From positions 1,798,001 to 1,862,000 of the forward strand of contig NW_026515543.1 in the NCBI RefSeq assembly GCF_014898815.1: a DNA stretch of 64,000 nucleotides, read 5' to 3'. A program made the translations under genes and the position numbers. This stretch comes from Panonychus citri (lineage: Eukaryota; Arthropoda; Arachnida; Trombidiformes; Tetranychidae). Below, piece after piece: positions 1-11,000 of this stretch. Position 1 is the stretch's first letter; every line of letters starts with the position of its first letter. Below the pieces are notes generated by a model that worked only from the letters and a program-made list of their open reading frames with translations, made no database searches and was not told the origin of the DNA.

Positions 1-1731
1 CCAATTAGATCCAACAATTTGTTAATCACTCATAAAACTTGTTAATTGTCAATCATGATTTTTTTTGACTTGACTTTGTATAATTATTATAATTGTATAA
101 AATTGTAATGATCATTGATTAAAATACATTTCAACAATTCATTTGATTGAGTTAACAATTAAATTGCTGATGAATCAGGAAAATTAATTTAACTAATTAG
201 CTTAAACAATTAGCATTTGATGTTAATAAATAATTGTTACAATGAACGAGGACAATTAATTGTTCATAGAAATGATTGTTAATTGATTTGCTTTTGGGGT
301 TTTCAATTACAATCTTTTAATAATAATTATAGTTAATTGTTACAATTAAAAAGATACTGAAACAATTATTTCACCCCAATTAGTTACAATTAAATCGTAA
401 CAATTAATATACAACAATCAATATGAATATGAATATAAAAGTGAAACCATTTCAATAAACTAATTTGATTCTTTCATTAATTCCTAATCATAATCTAATT
501 AATTTTGATTATTGAGATTAAATTTTGATTCTTTACAATTAATTTGATTATTTTCCTAATCAATTGGACTTAATTATCATGATTAAATGAGAAATAATCA
601 ACTCCAACAATTACATTGGATTAATAGGGTTTCTTTAAATAGATTTTGTTTTGTTTTTCTTAATTCTGATTGTTAACTATTAACTATTAATATTTGATTA
701 ACTAATCATTGACTATAAGATTTAATCACAGCTCCATATAGTTAACAGCTTGAAATGATTGTTATTAATTCAGTTGATTTAATCATTTAACCGGAATCTC
801 CTGTTGAGTGATTGCTTTGATTGGATAATAATAATTGTATTAATATTAAAACAATTAATTGTTACAATTAAGACTTTATTTTTATTCACCAAATTAACAA
901 TCAATTCCCATTCAATTGGACGTCATCAACTTTTGATTATCATTACTTAGTAATAATTAAGTTAATTACTTTTATAAATCAAGAAAAAATAATGAAACAA
1001 TTTAGAGCAATTAAAAATATGATTAACACTATTGTTTATAAAATAATTATCATTGTTTTAATCATTAATTAACTGAACCAAGAGTGATTTAGATTATCAT
1101 TAATTGTTGATTATCCTTTAAAATTTCAACAGTTTCATAGTTAAATTGATTGTAAGTGAGAGGGAAACAATTAGACCAAAAATTGATAACTCAACTTAAT
1201 TGTTTCACTAATTTGTTAATCACTAATTTTAAATTTTTGTGTGGTTGTTAAATTTGGTTTATCATTAATTTAACTGTAATTATCAAGGTTAATTGTAATT
1301 GTTAACCACTATTAGTATATTGACCAGGTAATTATTGGAGTTAAGGTTAAATTGTGTTCAACAATTATGATCATCATGTTGATCACAATTAGAAACCGGA
1401 ATTCAAACTGTGATCAAGAGAGGGAATTAAAATTAAATCTACTTTTTTGTTATCTCACAACATGAGTGAGTCTTAATTTTGGCAATGTCTTTGTTTTAAT
1501 CAGCATGATTAGTTGATTGTTAACCAACGTCATTACAAGATTATCACTGTGATTAGGTTAATGACTTATTCTTATTTAATTTAGTATATTAATAATTAGG
1601 CAGTTTTTTAAGTTTTCAATTAAACTTGAATCATTTAGTTTGTTAGCTTATGAGTTTTGGGTGGGAAAAAAAATTTAATTAGTCATTTTCATGAATATCA
1701 AATAAGAAAAATTAATTAATTTATCAATCAA
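1..1731. other. AT-rich intergenic DNA, no gene seen
   Basis: No reading frame of note on either strand. The stretch is very AT-rich and crowded with the octamers ACAATTAA and TTAATTGT and their TAATTG core. It lies downstream of the topoisomerase gene (minus strand), so it may hold that gene's 3' UTR and intergenic DNA. I see no tRNA, transposon ends or tandem repeat. Confidence 0.6.
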
Positions 1732-4700
1732 TCAAAACTTATTATCATTATTTGATTGGGTTGTATTTTTTTTTCTTATAAATAAATTAATTATTTGAAT
1801 TTGTTCAAGTTTAATTTTGGTTTTACAAAAAATCTGATAGCCTGAGGGAGCCTGAAGGTGTCGGAGCGTAATCATTATCAGAATCACGTCCCCCTCTACC
1901 TCGGCCTCGGCCTCGTCCACCACGACCACCTCCACGGCCACGACCTCCTCGGCCTCCTCCACGTCCCCCACCACGGCTTCCACCTCTTCCTCCCGAGCTA
2001 TAACCCCACGGCCTCCATATCCACTGCCGTCATCGTCATCTTCATCATCATCTCCTCCTCTTCCTCCTCTTCCTCCTCCTCGATTATTGAATTTACCTCT
2101 TCCCCCTCTGAAACCTCCTCCTCCACCTCGACCACCATCAAAGTGACCATTATCTAAGCCACCTTGTGGATTGAACTGTTGTCCACCTCGTTGGAAATTG
2201 TCACCTCCTTCTCGTGGATCGTTGTTTTGATGAATCTGTCGATTTCCAAGAACTTTATGTCCCCCAGGTCCAGCATTTTGTTGGCCCGTTAATCCTCCTC
2301 GACCTCGAGCCGATTTACCTGGAATACTGACCAATCCTTGGGATACTTCAGGTGTACAAAAAACGCAACCATGTGATTCATTTGGATTACGTTCTCGTTT
2401 ATATTCAACGTGAATCGTTTTACTTTTACAAGATGAGCACTTATCATTTTTAACGGTAACTTTAACCGCTTCCTTAAGTCCAGTCATGAAAGAATCACAT
2501 TTATTACAATAGATTTTCCATTTTCCTCCATGACCTGATCCTGGGTCAAGGGTTAATGTACCTTCCCATGTGCACCAGCGACAATCACCAATACCTAAGT
2601 GAATCATTGATTGAGGACACTCTTTGTTTGAACACTGATTACAACCAGAAAGTTTTTTCATATCCTCGAAAGGTGGATTATTGTAACAATTTGGACAAAG
2701 AACATAACTTTTTGAATTAGCACCAAATCCGTTGAAATAAAGTAGCTCGTACTCATCAAGAGGACATTTGAGCTCTTTAAAGGTTCGAAAACTACCATTG
2801 TGAGGTAATGAAAGAGTTTCTTGACAATTTGGACAATAAAGTCTCACTGGTTTGGCTGTGATTAATTTCAAGTATCGGCGACATTTACCACATCGAGAAA
2901 GTGCTTTACCAGATTCAGCCAACGAAGAGAAAGAAACTTCAAACAATTCATCCATTGCTGCGATGTTTGTAACAAAATTGTCAAATTTTGTTCTAAATTC
3001 AGCTAATGTGCTTGATAAAACTTGATGAAAATCAGCTGTTCCTGCAGCGATTTGGTTAAGTCTTTTTTCAATCTCAGCTCTTCGTGTGGGTAAAACAAGA
3101 TGATTATCGATCTTCTGATATCCATGAATAAGAACAATTCCCAACTTGGTAGGAATTAAACGTCTACCACTGGAAATTTTAACATAATTACGAACACAAA
3201 TGTTATTTATATGGGTTGGAATCGAAGCATCCGTTCCAATGCCATGTTTCTCCATCAGGCTAATTAGATCAGATTCACTGAGATAATCGGGTGGACTTGT
3301 TAATCTTTCATCGAGCCGAGTTTCACCAATCAGAAATTCATCTCCCGTTTTTATACTGGCCGGAAGTCGCTCATCGTTGGCCATTGCCAACCAAGGCATA
3401 ACCTCAGTAAAACCGGGATCCAATACTATGCAGCCAGTTTTTGAAAATTTCTCATCGCCAATGAGAAGATGAACTGTTGTCTGTTCATATTTACAGTCAC
3501 CAGAAAGACTTCCGATAAAATGTCGTACAATGTAATCATATAGACGCCAAGAGTCACGATCAGAGAAAGTGTTCATCGAGGCCGTTTTCATTGGTGTAAT
3601 CGGTGGATGATCTCCAGCATCATGGCCTGATTTAGGTCGGACAACACCTTTGTTCAAAACTAAATCTACAGCTGAACCATAATCTTCATGAGATCTGAAG
3701 ACTCTTAGGGTTCCGACAAGATCAAAATTGGCTGGATATTGGTTAGTCTCAGTTCGAGGGTAACTTATAAATCCTTGGGTATAAAGTCTTTCAGCAATTG
3801 ACATTGCTTGATGAGGGCCAATTGCTAATCCTGAACTGGCCACTCGTAGCATTTCAACTGTATTCAATGCACCAACACGAGCTTTAACTTTATCCTTTTT
3901 GGTTATATGAGTGATAACTGCTTTCTTAGATGATTTAACTTTATTCATAATCGATTTGGCTGTATTCTGATTGAATTCCCTTCCTTTATCCCAATCAAGT
4001 TGCAGATTTGGACCACCGGGAATACCAACGTTAACCATTAAAACCCAATAAGGTTCAGGTTGAAAGGATTGAATTTTATCATGTCTATCAACACAGAATC
4101 CAAGTGTTGGTGTTTGACAAGGTCCAAAAGAGATCAATGCACTGTCTAAGTTACCATATTTTCCCTGTAAACGAAAATCAATCAAAATAATCAGTTGAAA
4201 TAATAGATAAAAGATTAGAAATTGATAAGTGATGATGAAAATTGGGATAAATTGAAACGTACATGGAAAAAATGAGTCTGAAAACGGGTAAAAGCGCAGC
4301 CAATTCTCAAATCAAGCTCTTGTCGAGCATCAACTGATATTGATTCCAGGTGATTAGGATAAGTTAAATTCCTCATTGCATGTTTTATATCTTTATCAGT
4401 GATAGCACTGAACTTGGCTCGAAAAACATTCTGAAATTGAAAAATCGTAGGCGAAAAATTGAGATTAGAAACAAAATTCAAGAGTAGGAATATAAATAAA
4501 TATAATAAATAGCAGATGATTAAATTTACACAACAGTTGAAACAGCATGTTGTTGTTGTTGATGATGATGATGATCATCATCATGTTACTGTTATTATTG
4601 TAATCTTATTGTTTGATGATTAATTAGAAAACTTTATTTACCTGAGGCGAATCGAATGAGATTCTCATTACTGTTTCGACAGATTGAATAACCTCAAAAC

Positions 4701-5343
4701 AAATATTTTCTCCTTCTTTGTCACAATCCAACCAAAGAACCAGATGAGTAGCATTTCGTGCCTTTAAATTGATTGGAAAAAATTTTTAAAGATGAAAATT
4801 AAAATTGGAAAGCTTAATCCATGAACAGGACAAAATATGGTTAAAACAACCAACCTCGTTTGCAAGAAACTTTGGCATGTTAAGCTGTGGATTAGCTTCT
4901 TTTTTTATTATTGGAGCATCGAACAGCTCAACAGGTTCAACCTTATCCCAATTGTTATATTTACCGGGAAAATCGACAGACATGACATGACCACAAACCG
5001 AAGTAAATTTAAAGAAAGCATCATTATAGCCAAGAAAAGGTCCACGATATTCATGGACCGAACAAGCTCCATTGGTTCCCTTACGACTTTTATATCGTCC
5101 ATTGGACAAAATTTTAGCAAGCGATTCGGCCAGAGAAGGTTTCTCGGCAACCATCAGTACGACCACCTAAATAAATGGAAAAGACAATAAATCAATTAAT
5201 GGATTAACAAGCAATTAAATTAAAAAAAGCCCGGCTCAAAGGTCTAGTGTTAAAGGATAACAAATATAAGCCAACCAAAGATTGACAGATTTTCCCAAAA
5301 CAAATCATAATAAAAAGAATCAATGTAATTAAATGCTTACCAT
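1732..5343 (-). CDS. TOP3B: DNA/RNA topoisomerase 3-beta, five coding exons, apparent frameshift in the tail
   Basis: Type IA topoisomerase that relaxes DNA and RNA by single-strand passage; in animals it works with TDRD3. Coding exons on the minus strand: 5343-5341 (ATG only), 5166-4855, 4761-4642, 4430-4263 and 4164 to the end, all phase 0. The Toprim start MVAEKPSLAE, acidic motif WLDCDKEGEN, DARQELDLRIG and GPCQTPTLGF follow human TOP3B closely. The catalytic Tyr in GFISYPRTET falls at residue 336, the human number. Five Cys-rich zinc modules follow (for example CGKCRRY, CPNCYNNPPF, CNKC, CSSCKSK, CVFC), then an RGG tail with an acidic run. Read as given, the frame stays open to 1732, but the last ~60 residues lose RGG character. 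One extra G in the run at 2004-2007 restores an RGG tail that stops at 1823-1825, for about 981 residues. Family assignment is certain; the C-terminal end is not. Confidence 0.95.
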
Positions 5344-5811
5344 TTCGAAAGAGCTTTTGTTAGTTGGTCGATATTTGTTAAAATAATTAACAATTAATTA
5401 GCAAACAATCAAACATTTTGATAGAAAAACAAAATTAAATCAATTTGGAAAAACATGAAGCCGAAAATGAAAAACCGGTTCGGTTAAAAAGCGAAGTTCG
5501 GGTAATGCGAAAATTAATCCGCTTTCTAAACCCGCTAACCATTAATGTGAAATTAAAATAATTAATAAAGTTACAATTAAGGAATATTTATGATTAGTTA
5601 TGGTAGAAAAAGTTAATTATCTTTATAGTTGGTAATATGAATGTTAATTTTCAAGGTTAATAGAATTGAATAGTTTTTAAAAGTCTTTTTATTTTTAATT
5701 CGTATTTCCAATTGTGTAACAATTTAAATTTAATTTTGATTGCAATTCTGTGGATTTAAATCAAGAGTGTGAAATGTTTTCTTCCCTTTTATTTTAGAAG
5801 AGGAAAAAAGC
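5344..5811. other. Intergenic spacer between MRTF 3' end and TOP3B 5' end
   Basis: A 468-bp gap between two minus-strand genes. It should hold the MRTF polyadenylation region (AATAAA on the minus strand at 5788-5793) and the TOP3B promoter and 5' UTR. No further gene is visible. Confidence 0.6.
5788..5793 (-). terminator. Candidate MRTF polyadenylation signal
   Basis: Minus-strand AATAAA about 20 nt downstream of the MRTF stop codon (TGA at 5814-5812). If used, the 3' UTR would be very short; other signals further downstream are possible. Confidence 0.4.
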
Positions 5812-7999
5812 TCAAGCCAATGATTGGTCAGTTAAATTTTCAGTATCAAAATATAAATCGAGCAAAGGATCACCATAATGACAAGATTCAGCTAAATTGT
5901 TTGCCAGAACTGGATCATGATCCATGGATGTAGCAGTTATATTGGAGGTGAAAGGTAATGTGGATGATGAAGATGTGGATGATAATTTAAATGGATTATT
6001 GTCAGAAATAATTTCTGTCAACCAATGACCATAATCAACATTCATGGGAGATCCTTGAAAATCTAGGAGATCATTAAAAAGTAAATCAATTCCATCCATT
6101 TTTTCATCTAAATCATTTGATGAATCAACTATAACTGGTGTTGCCTTGGATGTTGATGATGATGATGAGAATGATATTTCCTCTGATGAAATAGTTGGAT
6201 AAGCTGAGACAAAAGATGAAGTTGATATTGTTGTTACTTGTGGAGTAACTGTTGATATCGAGGTTCCTGTTGTTGTTGTTGATGATGATAATGTTGTTGT
6301 TGTGGTTGTGGTTGTTGCTGTTGATGATGATGTGGATGATGTTATTGTTGATGGTGATGATGGTGATGAGGATGAGGAAAAATCTGGCAAAGATATTGTC
6401 CTGGCAGAGAGAAAGGGAAAGAGAAAGAAGAAGGAATGAAATTTTTTGGAAAACTTTCTTAATCAACAAACAACAAAATAAACAATTAAAAAAGTTTAGA
6501 AAAATTTACCTTTGAGAAACACTTTCGGTAAGAGATAATTCACAATTTAGTGAATTATTTGATCGTGGGGATAATTGTTGTTCTTGTTGCTGTAATAGTT
6601 GTGAACTTAATGTATCTAAATTGGGTGAATCTATTTGCTGTTTTTGTTTCTGGACTAATTGTTGTTGCTGTAGATTGTTAATATTTAATTGTTGCTCGAT
6701 TGAATTGTGAAACTGATGGTAATGATTTTGCGCTGTTTCTTCAGATTTAAGGAAAGATTGATTCTGATTCTGATTCTGATTTGCATTTGAATTCATATTA
6801 TTCTGATTCTGGTTTGAAGTTTGATTCTGATTTTGATTCATATTCTGGTGAGAATGAAGAAGATGAGACTGATTCTGATGATGATTTTGCGCTGATTGTT
6901 GACATTTTTTCGTAGACTGTGATTGAATCGGTTTAACTTCTGGTTCTGTCGTTATATTTAACAACGATGAAAAATCTGGCAATGATGATGTCCTGTGGAG
7001 GAAAAAAAAAGAAAATTAGTTGAGAAACTTTAAGAATCAAGATATTTAAATGATTCGTCAATTTGCTCAACTAACCTTTGAGAAATTGAATTGGTTGGTG
7101 AATCAGTAGGCAATGAATTGGTTCGTGTTTGTTTCAATCGACATAAATTAGGAATCACAGGCTGTTTCTGTTGTGATTGTTGCTGTTGATTCTGTTGATT
7201 CTGTTGTTGATTAACTGATGGTGAACTAGGATATAACAAGAATTGATGAAAAGTGGGAAAAGGATTTTTGGAATCAATGACTTGGGTTAATAATGGTAAT
7301 GAAAATGTTGACTGTTTAATAGCGAGATGATATTTATTTGGCCCATCGGAAGTAACTTGGAAATGATTGTCTCCAGTGAAATTAGTAATTCCTGTTGTTG
7401 GCTGTGATTCAAATTGTTGCTGCTGAATTTGCTGATTGTTACTTGAGTTTCCATTTTTATTACTATTATCAAGATGATGGTCATTTTGTTGATTATATTG
7501 AGTCTCACAAACTTTACTAGTTAAAAGTAAAGGCGTTGAACTAAATTGCTGCTGTGTCTCTGATCGGGATAGTTCACCCATTGGAAGTTGATTAGTTAAA
7601 CAAACAGATGATGAACCAATTGTTCCTTGTAATTGATTAGATTGTTGTTGCTGTTGTTGGGATTGAGGTTGTAATTGTAAATGAAGTGTTTTCTGCTGTT
7701 GTTGAGCATGTTGATGTAAGAAAGCAGCTAAATTGGCTTTAACAGTGGCCGAAGCATTCCCTGGAGATATAATAGCCGATAAATTGTTTCCTTGATTGTT
7801 GTTGGTTGTGTAAGTTAATTTTTCTCGATTATTGTAAGTAGTTGTAGTAGAGGTTGTTGATGGATTAGATGGAGTTGTTACAATTTGCAATTGATTAGCC
7901 AAAGCTAAAGGTATTGTTACTGATCCATTTGAATTTGTGAAAAGAGATGGATTTTGAAATTGTAATTGAAATGATGGTTGATTGCCTTGGGGTTGTTGC

Positions 8000-8045
<46 letters not shown>

Positions 8046-11000
8046 GGGATTGTCTGTTCGTTGGCTTATTTTGAAAATCAGAAACTTGTATATTAGTGTA
8101 AACAATTGGATCCAACTCCATGGGTGTAACTGTTGGTGAACTTTTAACTGTAACCTTAAATTTATCTGGTTCATCAATGACCATCCCATTATTATTTGGT
8201 GACATGGGATCATCAAGATAACCATTCTTATTGTTATTATTATTATCATCATTTGTCTGATTAGTTGATTTAAATCCATTATTGGCCATTGGTGGTTCCA
8301 GGAAAGGTTTAAGTCGCTCAATTAGTTGAGGTTTAGATCCAGATACAGGTAGATTACGTTTCTTTAATTCACTTTTTAAATCGGAAACTTTCATATCTTC
8401 CAGTTTTAAGATAATCTTTGTAGTTCCAGTTAAACAATTACCATTGGTATTATTATTGTTATTAGCATGATTTCCAATTCCATTATCAGTGAAACTGTTC
8501 ACATTGAGATTATTATTATTATTATTATTCTTGGACCCAGAATTGATGCCACAGACAACAAATGAATTAACATGTTGATGATGTTGATTTGAGATAATCT
8601 GATTATTTGAATTATTATTATTGTTATTATTATGGGAGCCATTTATTTCAACACCGGTTGTTGGACGAGTTGAGGTAGTAATCATTATGGATGTGATTGG
8701 ATTAGCATTATTATTACCACAATTAACAGGATTGGTGTTATTATTATTACTATTACCAGATTGATTAGCAGTAAAACCATTTGAATTACCAAAAGTAACA
8801 ATATTATTATTGTTATTGTTATTAGTATTTTCTTGAATATTATTACTACTTGTAGATGAACCAACCAATGTATTTACATTATTATTATTAGAGGTTGAAT
8901 TAGTAGTGGAAACGGAAGAGTTGACAATGGAGTTACCATTGTTTTTATAAGAATTACTTGTTGAACAGGATGAGGATGAAGAGGAAGCGGAAGTACCATT
9001 ACCAGAAATTGAGACTTGGTCCATGTTATTTTTCTGTAAGTTAAACAGAATGTTATTGTTTTTACAAAGTTGGAGTATTAAAAAATACGGAAATGATTAA
9101 TACTAATCTACTTTTCCTAAATCAACATAATACATTTTCATCTTAAAATAATTGTCTTTTCATTTGTATACAATTATTATCATCATCGTTATTATTATCA
9201 TGGTTGTTGTTGTTGTTGTTATTGTGTTATCATCATCTATTATTATGTGACTATTAGTTTACTTGTCTATGGATGAGTCAAGAAAACAGGAACACAGAGT
9301 AATAGTAAAAATAGATCAATGATGAAGAAGGAAGAAGAGAGGAGGATGAAGAGGGTGAAAATGATGATGAGTTGTAAGAATCATCCAGAGGAATAGGGAG
9401 AACCTCAATTCTATTAATATTATCATGAATATCCTGATAAAGTTACTACTTATGAAAAAAAAATCAACAAAAACAACAACAAGGATTATGATGATGATGA
9501 TGGTAATTGAAACCATGAACATGATGATCAAGTTAAATAGTAGGTTAATTGTGTAATATTTTTGGATAAATTTACCTGAGCAGTTGAGGGTAAGATGATC
9601 GGTGGATATTTATTTTGCCATTCTAATTGCCACTGGAGAAATAATTGTTGCTGTTTAAGTAACAATTCGTATGATGATTCGGTATTACAATTAGTTGATG
9701 ATTGATTTTTTTGAGCGCTCGGTGGACCCTTAAAATAGATGATGATGATGGAGATGATGAAGATGAAGAGAGAGAGAGGATGATTAGAGGATTAGATGAA
9801 TTGCCAATAAGTTAAATAATAGTAATATAAACAATTGTTTCCTTAATTTTCTGTACCATTGGTTAATCAATTGATTGTTTGTTAACATTTTCAATTTAAA
9901 GGAAGTCATTTCCCTTCCTTCCGGTTCATTTAATTGCTTATTAATTAATGTAAATGTGAGATTATTGTCTAGCTAATTGATAGTTAATTGATAGAAATCA
10001 AATTAATTGAAAATGATGTAAGATTAATCAATTTTATCCTGTTAACTTTCAACATTTTCAATCAATGAGATTAATTTTATGAGCAATCAATTAATTCTGA
10101 TAGTGTGTTTTCATTTTATTCAATACAACTATTATAGATTAGTTAATTGGTAAGTTTTGATTAATCAAAGTTTGTGTAATGAAAAAAAATAACAATTAAC
10201 GATTACATCAAATTATTTTGATAACTTTTAGTTAAAAGGTTTCAATTGTTGCAATCATTTCATAAACAAGATGAAATTGTTCATGATTTGATTAATCAAC
10301 TGAGTTTCATTGGATTAAAATAATTAAACTAAGTTGAAACAAAATAAATTATTCATTTAATCAGGTGTGATATCGGATTAAATTGAGTTGAGAAACAGTT
10401 GATCAATAACTGTTAGCCAAAATTGTAATTAAAAGACCTTGATTTTAGATTGATTATCAATATATTATTATTGAGGATATTAAATTAACAATTAAGCTAT
10501 CTAATAACTGCCTCATATGATTTAAAAGGTTGATTTGTTGCTCCGAAAATAAAAATTAAACTAATCATCCCTCAGTTTAATGATTATGGTTTAGTAAATA
10601 ACAAAATCAAGATAACGGGTTAATTGTAGATGATTAATTGACAAAGTAGAATTTATATTTACCTTATACTCATGGAATTTAATTGTTTTCGTCTTAGGTT
10701 GAGACTTTGATTTGGATTTTTTACGATTTTTGGTCAAAATCGGTCCACCGGTTTCTTTAATTGTTGTAGGTGTTGTTGATGATGATGACGATGATGATAA
10801 GGGTGGAGATGATGAAGATAAAATTGTATTAGAAAAGGCCGAAGATGAACTTTTTGTTAGTGAATTAAAAGTAATGGCAGCATTTTCCGTTTGATAAGGT
10901 TGATTGTTACTGATTACATTGGTTGTGGTAACAGTGGTAAAGGTTGGGAAAACTGTTGATAATGTTGGTGAAGTGGTTGGTGGTGTTGTTGTTGCTAATG

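Noticed and set aside
1858..2157. Plus-strand frame rich in His, Pro and Ser opposite TOP3B
   Set aside because: It is the antisense reading of the TOP3B RGG/acidic tail; the minus strand carries the recognised family sequence.
9316..9531. Minus-strand frame in an MRTF intron
   Set aside because: An Ile/Val/Phe-rich reading of GAT repeats; exons at 9576-9728 and 7076-9033 join in phase 0 without it.
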